Source: Megalonaias nervosa
Taxonomy: Eukaryota; Mollusca; Bivalvia; Unionida; Unionidae
DNA: 64,000 nt
Assembly: GCA_016617855.1 (NCBI GenBank)
Contig: JAECUM010017498.1
Span: 1 to 64,000 of the forward strand
Direction: 5' to 3'
The notes beneath the pieces are model-generated. The model did not search any database. It was given only the letters and a program-made list of their open reading frames with translations, and was not told where the DNA came from. A program made the position numbers and the translations under genes. This document shows, piece by piece, positions 11,440 through 21,538 of this stretch; position 1 is the stretch's first letter; each line of letters begins with the position of its first letter.

Positions 11440-11924
11440 CATCTATTCATAAATCCTATGCAATTTGCGTTCTGAACAGATCCAGGTCACGTACGCAATT
11501 TATAACAAAATATATCCTATACAGTTTACAACTGTGAATAAAACTTTCGAAAATTAATTGTAATCATGTACCAGGAGTTATAAAAATACAGATATACGTA
11601 GCAATTTCTATACAGCAAAAGGCTATTAATGCATCTTCACATTCTAGGCCACTGGTACATTAGCACACTCTAGACTACAGGCACATCAACATATTCAGTG
11701 TTGGAGCATGTTTGGAATAACACTGGAATTTAATTGGGATTGAATTCATTTGAGCTTGTGACAAGAAAGTTTGAGAGTATGGGACTAAATTGACAATCCT
11801 AATGGGTTTTTTCTTTGTCGAAAATTCACTTTTTATTCTAAGGAAATAAATTATTTGTTGATTTTTTTTAAATGTTAGTTTACCCTCCTTCCTGTTACTT
11901 TGTTTAAAACCATAGATTCGTAAC
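11440..11924 (+). repeat. LTR family A, 3' portion
   Basis: It contains TTCACTTTTTATTCTAAGGAAATAAATTATTTGTT and ends ATTCGTAAC at 11924, the same 3' end as the solo LTRs at 5923 and 45837. The 5' end was not located and may be truncated by the neighbouring minus-strand element. Confidence 0.6.
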
Positions 11925-12099
11925 AGAAAATTCTCTAAAATATTTCAGAAAACTTTCTTAGGATTTTTTTTATTCCTTGGTTTTATTATGTCATATATTT
12001 TAGAAATGTTTAGTGAATCCGGCAAGCTTTTGCGAAGTCATCTGAAGCGGATAATTTCACTTAAAATTCTACCCTGAGATGGTTAGAAACCTTGACAAG

Positions 12100-12475
12100 A
12101 GGATCAAATGCTACAGCTTGATAGGCAATATGATATTTCTAAGGCGAAGGCTTCTTTAACGAAGCAAGAAATAAAAAAAAATTATTTTGGTCCAATATTT
12201 CCTGGAAAAGAATTTGTTGGATAAATGTGCTATGGTTTCATTAGAAAGTCAAGTTCTAAAATGAAAACGACAGAATTCAAAATAAAACACAATATAGAAA
12301 TAGAGTTAAGAAAGCTTCAACTTCAAAAAGAAAAAGAATACACTTATGATTTAAACATGAAAAATGGTTTTAATAATAAAGTAGAGATCTACAAACACTT
12401 GGTTAGCAACGCCATTCACATGAACGCTAAGCCATTCACATACAGGCTCATGGAAATTAATGTCGAATAGAAACT
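12100..12475 (+). pseudogene. Gag N-terminal fragment, LTR family A element
   Basis: Plus-strand frames read LDRQYDISKAKASLTKQEIK and then, after a frameshift, MKTTEFKIKHNIEIELRKLQ. This parallels the gag start on the minus strand at about 10530-10300 (QYDIS.AK.SL). It lies about 180 bp downstream of the LTR end at 11924, where gag is expected, which ties LTR family A to this gag lineage. No further coding region follows. Confidence 0.6.
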
Positions 12476-12575
12476 AAGCGAAATGACGACACAACAAGAG
12501 ATAATTAAAATATTTTAATATATTTACAGGTGATCTAAGTCATTATTCTGCTTTAGTAACAGCACCACCGACAAT

Positions 12576-12580
<5 letters not shown>

Positions 12581-12637
<57 letters not shown>
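12581..12637. repeat. (CT)n microsatellite
   Basis: Uninterrupted CT repeat of more than 50 bp. Confidence 0.95.
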
Positions 12638-12640
<3 letters not shown>

Positions 12641-12764
12641 TTTTGGTCGGTATGACTTAACTTCTGCCATCATTCATAAGTCCAGAGATATCGCGGATGA
12701 CGCAAACGAAAATCTTCTACGTTCGTCATTTCAGAGATTTTACGCCGTATCTTGCAACGATAGT

Positions 12765-12766
<2 letters not shown>

Positions 12767-12799
<33 letters not shown>
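12767..12799. repeat. (GA)n microsatellite
   Basis: Uninterrupted GA repeat, reverse complement in type to the CT tract about 130 bp upstream. Confidence 0.95.
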
Positions 12800-12802
<3 letters not shown>

Positions 12803-13935
12803 TGGACATTTTCATATTTAATTAATAATAATCAATTTTTAAAACATTATAGTATGTTTAAGATACAACAACAAAACCAAAACAATAAATACATCACAGT
12901 ATGTGTACCACGTAACCGAGGAATTTATTGTATGATGTCGACATGGTTTGCAACTTTGTAACATTGATAAACTCTGTAGATAAATCCCAAGGAAAGTGCA
13001 CACGTATCGTTATGACGAATCATAATCTTGTAGGTTACTTGGTGTAATTTTTATTTCAAGGTTTTAATCCAGCCCAAATTCCTTTTCTCTCACTCCACAT
13101 TTCTGCGGACGGAGGAACCGAAATCAGAAAGGATTGTGATGAAAATGAAAATATGTACTATATTAAATTCATTTAGAAAAAGAGGATTGTTAATACTTTT
13201 TGTCGTTATTTTCATACGTCACTAATGATTAATGTGTGGAAATTAATCACTGATCTAGAATCAACTGCAGACGGTCGCTAGAATGTTTATATATGCTTAT
13301 TATTGCGCTCTGGGCGGATCACAATTTGATATACCAATAGTATTGGTATAATAAATTGATTTATACCAACACTTTAAACGCCATGATATATATGATACCC
13401 TAGGGCATATATAACATTTATTAATTAATTTACGTTTCCTCAGATGTTCAGGTATGAAGCATATTCCGAATCAGATACCGAATTCAATGTATTGCTTCGG
13501 CAAGTATTCCAATAATCAGAAGTATTGAATAGACAAATATTATAACAACCTGATCTCCAATTGGGAAATATATTTAGGGGTATACAAGATAATGTATTCG
13601 AATTAATATCAGCACTTTAGAAATCACCAGTCCTTATACCTTTCTTATGGTCTAAATTCATCATTTAAGGCACACAATGGCAATATTATAAACAATGTTT
13701 ACATCAGTATAAGAACAGAGTAGATCAAGTAGTTCACTTAGTGCTTGTAGCTCTGCACGCTGACTATGCCTAGTGTGTTTCCTAATTTGGCCTTGCTAAA
13801 AAGCATCTATACAAGTTTCGTTTCTGAAACTAATTCATTAAGTCAGTTTATAACTAGACGTAGGCACGTATCTATTTTAGGTTTCATAACAGCGTCTCCC
13901 CTCCTCCCCAGGAGGCATGTCATGATTTATAAACA
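12800..13935. other. Intergenic, no gene seen
   Basis: No supported gene. A 21-bp perfect palindrome (TATACCAATAGTATTGGTATA) lies at about 13330-13350, and a single GATACCCTAGGGCATAT copy lies at about 13394. Confidence 0.5.
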
Positions 13936-14012
13936 AGATGATACCCTAGGGCATATTTACCAAAATGATACCCTAGGGCATATTTACCAAAATGATACCC
14001 TAGGGCATATTG
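13936..14012. repeat. 26-bp tandem repeat, 3 copies
   Basis: ATGATACCCTAGGGCATATTTACCAA is repeated three times with almost no divergence. The unit contains the palindrome CCCTAGGG. A related single copy at about 13394 suggests local spread. Confidence 0.9.
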
Positions 14013-15916
14013 GGCTCGATGCGGTCATTTATATTTGAAACGAAAGTACCAAAAGGATCACCAGATATGACATGAAGTCATGCCAGAACCTGTTGAAACA
14101 AAACTTTCACAAACTTTAAACAAACTGAGTATAAATTGTATTTAGTTATATAAGGAATTTCAATATATTTTCTTAGCAAATCTTTACAATAGGCTGATAA
14201 CTTGCAGGTAAAGTACATGTATTATTAGAGTTCCAAGTAAACGTTTATCCACAAAATATAGTGCTTTTAACTGAGTACTGCTCTAACTTATAAGAAGAAG
14301 AAAAACAACTAAGGAACAAAATGAACATGTAGTGAAATACACCACCTGAAATAATGACAGGTAATTGCGGAAATGTACAGTGTTGAAATACTTAAAAGTG
14401 AGTATATCGTATATATTGCGGTGTTTTATTTCGAAGAGAAGACATTTCAACAAAGACTGTTTTGTACGAAAATCTTCCGTTTCTGTTAAAGACGATTTCG
14501 TTCACACACTGAAACAAAACGTATGAATGTTTTCATGAGACTGTTCGTTTGATTTCAGGGTAATTACATGAACAAAGTGTATCATGTTTACATTGTCACT
14601 AGAAAATATTCCTTTTTGAAGGAAGGTGCTGGTTAGTGATAATAATCTTGATGAACATTTTAAAGTAGAATCAGCTCATTTGTCCTTTACCTTGCGGTTA
14701 AACAAATGACTTTTTAACATTTCAAATGTTATGCAATCCTTTCTTATATATTTCTTCATTCCCTCAGAAACATTTCTTTGATAATTCTTTTATTAAAAAT
14801 AATAATTTTAATACGGTAGGACTGGTTCCTGGAGCACTGATATGTTTCATCCACATAATACAAAATACCTGTTAAATAATCATTCAAATAATATATTCCA
14901 TATTTTATTATTATTTTCTTTCTCAACATTATAGATCTGTATACATAAAATGCAATCAGTTACTGTTCTACACCCAAACAAAACCAATTTTCGATGAACG
15001 TGTTTAACTAGCATCATGTATTCAAACTTTGTTACGCTTACAATTGTTTCCAGTTTCTTACCAGATACCAGATACATATCCTACTGACTTAGAGAAATAA
15101 TACTTTCTGTTTTTTGGTTGAGTTTATGTTTATTTTGATGTAGAATTTTAAGCAATGTTATTTATAAAACAACATAACTTTGTACATATTTGTACATTCA
15201 AAACTAAACTCGTTCTTAACTTTACATTTTTTCTTGTTAGATAATCTTGCTTTTTATATATTCTTAATCAGCATATAATTTCTTCTACAACGTTATCAAG
15301 CATTAATTCCAGGAATTGGTGTTTTAGGTACTAATTGTTACTAATAGTACCTGTCCATACAAGTCTTCCAGTAGTTTCAATTGAATTCATTGATGCGTCC
15401 AATTTTGAGGTCGACTATAGCTTTTGCTAATTTGCTTATATTATTTTGGTTTTTCATTTACTAAGTCATTTAAAGTGTTTGACTGGCATTTGACAGCACA
15501 TTTATCATCCATTGTATGGTCCATATTCCATCTATTGAATGGCACATTTTCCATCAATTACATGGCACATTTTTCATCCATAATGAACGTTGTCTCAGCA
15601 TGTGTTTCATCAGTTCTTATTATAAGCATGTACCGGAGTACTACTCAAGGTTTGTTAGCATATTTATTATTTATCATTACTGTTCCCCTTAATACGCATT
15701 CTTCTTCCACGCAAAACAAATATGTCACATTTTGCCTCGAATTTCTCAAATCATGCTGCGTGATAATGTAAACAAGATAAAATCAGCAGCTTTGCAAGCA
15801 CATATTTGTAAATTCTACAACAACGTAACGAATTCTGCCAATTCATTACAAACTCCGGAAACTTCGTCAAACAAATTCTTAACAGAAAGTATAGAGTTCT
15901 TAATAAGTAAAATATG

Positions 15917-15917
<1 letters not shown>
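14013..15917. other. Intergenic, no gene seen
   Basis: AT-rich. A short triplicated motif (ATGGCACATTTTYCATC) occurs around 15505-15585. The small frames at 15424-15917 are repeat-driven or random. Confidence 0.5.

Positions 15918-15991
<74 letters not shown>
15918..15991. repeat. (TA)n microsatellite
   Basis: Long uninterrupted TA tract. Confidence 0.95.
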
Positions 15992-16039
15992 CATAGATAT
16001 TGATGTAATTAGATTGTCTTTAAACTTAAGTATTGATAA

Positions 16040-16355
16040 CTAGCACTTCAGTGATAGCCACTTTGCTATTCTAGTACTAACACTTCATCGATAACAACTT
16101 TGCAGCTGTAGCATTAACGCTTCATCGAAAGCCACCTTGTCACTATAGCACTAGCATTTCATCAGTAGCCACATTGACAATATAGCACTATCATTTCATC
16201 AAAATCCACTCTGTCACTATATCACTATCATATCATCGAAATCCACTTTGTCACTATATCACTATCATATCATCGAAATCCACTTTGTCACTATATCACT
16301 ATCATATCATCGGAAGCCACTTTTCACCTTAGCACTAGCATTGCATCAATAGCCA
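16040..16355. repeat. Minisatellite ~45-bp unit, 3' of the first TLR gene
   Basis: About seven units of the form CACTATATCACTATCATATCATCGAAATCCACTTTGT, with the inner copies nearly identical. A related array (ATAGCCACTTTG... CATCGAAAG) lies at 50930-51270, at about the same distance beyond the second TLR gene. Confidence 0.85.
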
Positions 16356-16682
16356 AAATATTTCTTCAAAATCTAAATAAATAACATGTCAAAAAAATCA
16401 TCCTTAATGCATCTTCTTGAAACTGGTTCCGGCATATTTTAAATATTTTCTACAATGCAATATTTTTAAACCAGTTGAGGAGTTGTAGTACAGCCATACG
16501 TCACAAATCTTATGCAAATTATGCATCACCTTATTTCTACTATGTCACAGAAGAATATGCATCTTGACGTGACTTAACAATAAATTTATTTATTCCTTTT
16601 TTCACAAAGTCATGACAACATACATTCTATATTCATTTTCATTATCTCATGCTGCAAAGATTCTTCAACGCTATACCGCATT

Positions 16683-19049
16683 CTAGTTCTCTACAACAAT
16701 TGGATAATCGGCATAGGCATTGGTAGCTTCCCTGTGATTATATACAAATTCCATAGATTTGTCAATAATGCTCTGAACTATTATATTCCACTGAGGACGA
16801 ATCTCGAATTCCCCCTCTTTAATTGCCCATGATGCCCTCGTGTAATTTTCCAGCAAATTTGTAATTACTACATTGGCACCTGATATGTCTATTGGTTCCT
16901 GCATGAGGACCAATACACTCCTATGTTCTTGAACAGCAACCATACACTCTGTCGTGCACCACGGAGATTTTAGAAAAGATGATGTTATAACGGGAACTAC
17001 CACAAGACTTTCACTTATACATCGGTGAACCTCTTCCATAACACGCATACCAGGTGTAAAGTAGTCTGCACCGCAACATACGAGCTCAAGATCCCTTTCA
17101 ATGTTAATATTCAGCTTTTGTTTTAAGAGATTATTTAATGGTGGATGTATGTATTTTCTGACAATATCATCATCTTGGCTGCAAAATGGAAGAAATACAA
17201 TGAATCTGAATTCATTATTTTCCTTCTGAATCAGTTCTCTAAGCATGTGAATTTTCTCACGTTTCCGTTTTTGTCTTTTCATATAAATAACCAGAATAGA
17301 TAAAGCACTTATACAAAAAATTACAAAACTTGCCGATGTAACTGCGACTTTTACTATTGCAGGAAGAGCAACACAATCAAAGTGAACTTTATCGAGTGTT
17401 TTTCTGTTTACAGGATACTGGTCACTTCCATATGTACATCTTAAGGACTCTATCTGAGAAATTGCTATATTGGTGGATATTATCCATTCTAAAAAATAAA
17501 TACTTTCACAGTCACATTGCAGAGGATTTCCAGAAAGCCCAATTGTCAAATGCCTATACATTACTTCATTCTTCAACAGTTCACCGGTCGTATCAAAGCT
17601 TTGTCCATATCCATATTTGTCAGCCACCGTGATTTTATCCAAGAAATATAACGACGAAAAATTATCAGCATAGCTTTCATTGCTCTCCGTCTTTGACATC
17701 TGATAGCGTGATATTACTTCAAGAGTAAGAATACTGGATGAGGATAAATTGTGCAGGCGATTGTTGCTTAAATCGACATACTTTAAGTTCCACATGCTGC
17801 TCAAATCAATATTAAAGTCATTAAGATTATTCTCTCTCAGGTCAAGAACTTGCAGTTTGGTATTGGAAGACAAAAATGTTTTTGGAATGGTAGTCAGATG
17901 GTTATTTCGTAGATACAGAACTCGAAGTTCTTTGTTCCAACTAAGTAAATTACGAAAAGCTTCCGTTGTTTGCATGCTAAACAGTTTATTTTCAGTCATA
18001 TTGAGAACCTTTATTGAGGGAAAATGTCTTAATAGTGAAGGATTTATATATTCCATGCAATTACGAGAGAGATCTAATTTCTGCAGTTCTTGAAAATTAT
18101 ACTCTCCGAGAAGAGTCATGTTTATATAAACCAAGTTGTTATTGCTCAAATCTATAACCTTGAAGGCCGTTTGTGCATTTTTACTAGACAATTTCAAAAT
18201 AATGTTGGGTTGTAATTTAAACTCGGGCATAGTGCTGAGAAAAATGTATTTAACTTTGGAAAGGACGAAATATTTTGGTTCCCAGAATTGTATAGTTTCT
18301 ACCATAGATGGACATCCAAACGCATCAAAAACATCCCACTCAGGCAGATCATTCTCGTCTGTACCGAGTCCTTTGAAAAGTGGTATCTTCGTGTTGGAAA
18401 TATTTAAATACCGCAAATTAAAGAGTATTTTCCTGTAAACATCATTCTCAATCTGAATAATATTTGCACGACTTAAATCCAAATATGTAAGGTTTCTACC
18501 ACTGAGCGCACTCGCAAACGATTTGCCCAATACTATGGGAAGCAGCCTCGTGTGAAGACCGATCAAAGATAAATATTTTAAGCCACTGGGAGTTCCAGTC
18601 AGAGCTTCCTCCACATCATTTATATACATCCACCATAACATGTAAAGATGTAATGCCTCAAGGTTAGGAGTGTACCAGAATACCGCTGAGTCGATGTATC
18701 TTATCCTATAACACGATGATACTGAAAAATATTTCAATCCATCAAGCCCTTCCAGAAATGTTTTGTTTAAACCTAAAATATTTGGAAAGTCAGCAATAAC
18801 AAGTTCTGTTAAATTCCTCCAACTTGCGTCTGCGAAAAGTCCGTTTGGAAAATCCGCAGCAGGAAAATCTGTTCCATCCAATGTAACTCTTTGTATATAT
18901 GATGGAACTGAATTTGGGAAGTCTTGTCTTGATATTATGCTTTTACAGACAAAAGACGTGCCAGCCTTCATGCATGTTGGAAATGATTCCAAGTCTTTAA
19001 TAAAAATAGCTATCAAGCAGAATAATGGAAATGCAACTTTTGCAGTCAT
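16683..19049 (-). CDS. Toll-like receptor, first paralogue
   Basis: Type I membrane receptor of innate immunity, 788 residues, single exon. Only the ATG at 19049 gives Met; the open frame extends five codons further up to a TTG. Visible parts are a signal peptide (about 1-23), an N-terminal Cys pair (26, 35), leucine-rich repeats (clearest at 295-435, e.g. LQVLDLRENNLNDF), an LRR C-terminal cap (506-559, NPLQCDCESIYFLEWI), a membrane helix (about 564-590) with a basic stop-transfer stretch, and a cytoplasmic TIR domain (about 614-760). The TIR domain includes FIVFLPFCSQDDD (box 1), CGADYFTPG (BB loop) and FLKSPWCTTEC. There is one LRR cap next to the membrane, as in single-cysteine-cluster TLRs. 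A close paralogue lies at 51548-54013. The ligand cannot be inferred. Confidence 0.95.
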   Translation of the reverse strand: MTAKVAFPLFCLIAIFIKDLESFPTCMKAGTSFVCKSIISRQDFPNSVPSYIQRVTLDGTDFPAADFPNGLFADASWRNLTELVIADFPNILGLNKTFLEGLDGLKYFSVSSCYRIRYIDSAVFWYTPNLEALHLYMLWWMYINDVEEALTGTPSGLKYLSLIGLHTRLLPIVLGKSFASALSGRNLTYLDLSRANIIQIENDVYRKILFNLRYLNISNTKIPLFKGLGTDENDLPEWDVFDAFGCPSMVETIQFWEPKYFVLSKVKYIFLSTMPEFKLQPNIILKLSSKNAQTAFKVIDLSNNNLVYINMTLLGEYNFQELQKLDLSRNCMEYINPSLLRHFPSIKVLNMTENKLFSMQTTEAFRNLLSWNKELRVLYLRNNHLTTIPKTFLSSNTKLQVLDLRENNLNDFNIDLSSMWNLKYVDLSNNRLHNLSSSSILTLEVISRYQMSKTESNESYADNFSSLYFLDKITVADKYGYGQSFDTTGELLKNEVMYRHLTIGLSGNPLQCDCESIYFLEWIISTNIAISQIESLRCTYGSDQYPVNRKTLDKVHFDCVALPAIVKVAVTSASFVIFCISALSILVIYMKRQKRKREKIHMLRELIQKENNEFRFIVFLPFCSQDDDIVRKYIHPPLNNLLKQKLNINIERDLELVCCGADYFTPGMRVMEEVHRCISESLVVVPVITSSFLKSPWCTTECMVAVQEHRSVLVLMQEPIDISGANVVITNLLENYTRASWAIKEGEFEIRPQWNIIVQSIIDKSMEFVYNHREATNAYADYPIVVEN

Positions 19050-20030
19050 ATCCGTAGGAAGCAACTAAGAAAATTAAGGCATGTGCGTATGAAGCAGCTC
19101 AGAAAATAAAACCCTCGTAAGATCAATGTTTTCCTCACGTATAAAAAAGCAGTATCTTCAAATTCATCAATACTAGAGCAAGAGGTTACTCATCACAGAT
19201 GCATTATTGTGAATATCTCTATTTGTATTGTTAAAATAGTCATCGAATTGCATTAGCACGTTTGGGTCACGTGGTCTGAAAAGAGACGAATATGCTTTGT
19301 TACGACAGAAACTAATGGAATATATTATAGATTGTTTTAAACGAAATCGTTTTGCCTTTATGCTGCAAAACGATTAACTACGTCGAAATTACTATATCTT
19401 TTCGACAAATAAAATACATATGCATAATTATAGAAAATGTGCGATGATCTAATGTTCCGGGCGGCAACGACATTCGGAAGTGTGACACAGTCATCATTTC
19501 GTGCAAACATTTTTCTAATACTTATTTGCCACTCTGTCCACAAGAATCTTAAAATGTTCCTCCACTGCATATAACAGCCCGTCATTCTACCGACCAATCA
19601 CATGTAACACCAAGAAGAAAAGCAGTATCCATGAAATACAGGAATCCTCTAGCCTGTACTATTAATTTACCTTTATCTCCATACGATATTCACTGCATTT
19701 CTTCTGAGAAATTAGGTTGCAAAGCAAATCGGTATAGTTATATACCAATGTAAAGAAGAAAGCACTTATTGCCAGAAAAGTTAGAATAATACCAGCTAAT
19801 ATGACTTTAATAGCGAACCAAATTTAATGAGACAAAAGTCAAAGTTGTAAGTCGTTTCCGTTAGAAAACGGACCTGTGCCCTAAACTTTAACGATATTAG
19901 AAAAACAGCACACTCGTGAGTTCTTGTATCCATTGAGAAAATCTTATGAAATGTTGTACTCAATACAGTAGAAGCATTTATCCCTGCGACATTAACTTTT
20001 CCTGTTAAGAAGGTAACACTCATAATTCTC

Positions 20031-20084
<54 letters not shown>

Positions 20085-20458
20085 CAATCGATCGATTCAT
20101 TGTTGCTGAAAATCTATGATTTATTTATTATATCTTAATCTACACATATGTTTGCATCCCCTCCGATAACATCAAAACAAAAAACGAAATCCTGACGGTA
20201 TTATAGAACTCAAGTAAACCTATGCAAACACCATAATATTAAAAACGCAACAACTTTACATTTCTGAGTGCTCATGATCAAACCTATATTTATCAGTATA
20301 GATGAAACCTGGATGACATCTTCTGTGTAGAGGAAAGGATATGAGCCGCCGCATTTTCTGGACCTGCATGTGTTTGAAGCATGTGCTTTCAATTCTGCAC
20401 CAAAGAGTCTGGTGCTAATTTTAGTAATGAGTGTTCCAAACTGAAGACTGTTCAAGGA
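19050..20458. other. 5' flank of the first TLR gene
   Basis: No coding gene. Segments such as GTCTGAAAAGAGACRAATAT (about 19273) and CCAATGYAAASAAGAAAG (about 19745) recur in the same order upstream of the second TLR gene (about 54280 and 54800), so this promoter region belongs to the duplicated block. A (CT)n tract is at 20032-20082. The intact Polinton starts at 20465, about 1.4 kb upstream of the TLR start codon. Confidence 0.7.
20032..20082. repeat. (CT)n microsatellite
   Basis: Uninterrupted CT repeat followed by CGATCAATCGATCGAT. Confidence 0.95.
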
Positions 20459-20464
20459 CTGAAA
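20459..20464. other. Polinton target-site duplication, left (CTGAAA)
   Basis: CTGAAA is repeated at 36255-36260 immediately outside the right end. Six-base duplications are a hallmark of Polinton/Maverick integration. The last A could belong to the element end (AGTAGTAAAGG) instead, giving one base of ambiguity. Confidence 0.85.
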
Positions 20465-20515
20465 GTAGTAAAGGATAACCAGGGTTCTACCCCACCCTGC
20501 TTATCCTTTACTACT
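20464..20515. repeat. Terminal palindrome (hairpin), left end
   Basis: The first 22 bases of the element (AGTAGTAAAGGATAACCAGG..) are complementary to bases 20494-20515 with a single mismatch, leaving a short loop. The same structure is at 36203-36254. Confidence 0.9.
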
Positions 20516-20516
20516 A

Positions 20517-20577
20517 CCCCCCTCCCCCCCCCTACTACTACTCCCACCCTCCAAACAAATACACATTACCCCCCCCC
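20517..20577. repeat. C-tract cluster in left TIR
   Basis: Runs of 3 to 9 C separated by CTACTACTA spacers. The complementary strand has several G runs and could form a quadruplex. The mirror copy is at 36142-36201. Confidence 0.8.
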
Positions 20578-20717
20578 TCTGCTCTGTTAAAACTTCAACT
20601 ACATTACCTAATAAGGAAGCCAGGTACACAGGTAACTCATTATCTTTAATAACAAGCATGACTATTGCATGAGTCATACAGAGATCGTGTGATTATGTGG
20701 AATTTGCCAGAACGTAA

Positions 20718-20953
20718 TGCGCATGCGTAGAATGTTCTCGAACTAGACTGAATGCAGTATATAAAAGGCAAGACGCATTTTATAAATCAGTCTGCAGGAG
20801 TTTGACCAGGTAACATGCTGTATGAAAGATCACAAGCGGAAATTATTACACTTGTGATATTTTGAACGTTTGGGAATATATTCTATTAATGATGGAGCTT
20901 AATCATTGTGTGATAGCGTTCAAGCGGATATTCACAAAGCGAGAAAGGTAAGT
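20718..20953 (+). promoter_or_regulatory. Inward promoter in left TIR with HSE-like box
   Basis: In order: NRF1-like palindrome TGCGCATGCG (20718-20727); three-unit heat-shock-element match GAATGTTCTCGAA (20730-20742, alternating GAA/TTC/GAA with two-base spacing); TATA box TATATAAAAG (20758-20767); initiator TCAGTC (20787-20792), whose A is 31 bp from the start of the TATA box; then AAAG/GTAAGT, a consensus 5' splice site, ending at 20953. The same arrangement is conserved in the right TIR. It suggests a short noncoding first exon spliced into the element. Expression and heat response are inference. Confidence 0.75.
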
Positions 20954-20980
20954 ACATTATTCTTAAGTTTAGATAATATT

Positions 20981-21472
20981 TTACGTTATATCATACTTGT
21001 TTTGATAATCTTTTTCATACTTGCTAACCCTCATTGGTAGAATATCTGTTAACATACTGTCAATAATACGGAACTCGCGTATTAAATCGTCCATATCATA
21101 TTGTATACCACGCAAGTAAGATCGTATCTGATCAAGAAATTTTTTATAGGTGATACTAGCCGTTTGGCAACTATTCTTTTTAGTCGCGAGTCGAGGTTCT
21201 ATCTTTTTACATACTGTTTCAAGAGAAACACCAATGCCCGATATTATTAGCAAAAACGGGTTTAATGATGCACCACTCGAAATTATACCAGATCCGGTCA
21301 ATAACAGCGGTAAATATGATATTACTCGAAATATTTTGTTATAATATTTATAACATTTTTTCACGCACCAAAGCTTTTTATGATAAAATTTGTAATATTG
21401 CATTAGAGCATCCACATCTTGTTTTGGAATTTCTTTTGAAATGTGATTGAAATCAAATATATATTTTTTCAT
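20981..21472 (-). CDS. Two-helix membrane protein of Polinton
   Basis: 163 residues, start ATG at 21472. Two hydrophobic segments (about 47-67 and 70-88) form a tight hairpin with a GASLNP turn. They are preceded by an aromatic, lysine-rich helix with several YxxY/YK elements and followed by a helical tail. This 2TM-plus-helix layout is reminiscent of SLATT-type proteins, but I saw no motif that proves it. It sits at the left edge next to the TIR and reads outward, in tandem with the fibre gene. Possible roles are membrane interaction of the particle or a host-directed effector. Confidence 0.7.
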   Translation of the reverse strand: MKKYIFDFNHISKEIPKQDVDALMQYYKFYHKKLWCVKKCYKYYNKIFRVISYLPLLLTGSGIISSGASLNPFLLIISGIGVSLETVCKKIEPRLATKKNSCQTASITYKKFLDQIRSYLRGIQYDMDDLIREFRIIDSMLTDILPMRVSKYEKDYQNKYDIT

Positions 21473-21538
21473 TATATAATATTAATTTACAAAAATGTTG
21501 GTTCTGGTTTGATTAAGTAATTAATTTTGGTGTTCCAG

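Larger units (their letters stand above)
20465..20953 (+). repeat. Left terminal inverted repeat
   Basis: It matches the reverse complement of 35806-36254 from the terminal GTAGTAAAGGATAA to the inner GCGAGAAAGGTAAGT. The left copy is about 40 bp longer because of two small insertions (near 20811 and near 20872). It contains a 52-bp terminal palindrome, C-rich tracts, a core promoter facing inward, and a splice-donor consensus exactly at the inner edge. Confidence 0.95.

Noticed and set aside
13330..13350. 21-bp palindrome as a MITE end or regulatory site
   Set aside because: Isolated, no matching terminal repeat or target duplication was found nearby; short AT-rich palindromes are common by chance.
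17357..19068. Several plus-strand ORFs of 90-114 codons across the first TLR gene
   Set aside because: Antisense shadows of leucine-rich-repeat codons. The same holds for 52450-53039 over the second TLR gene.
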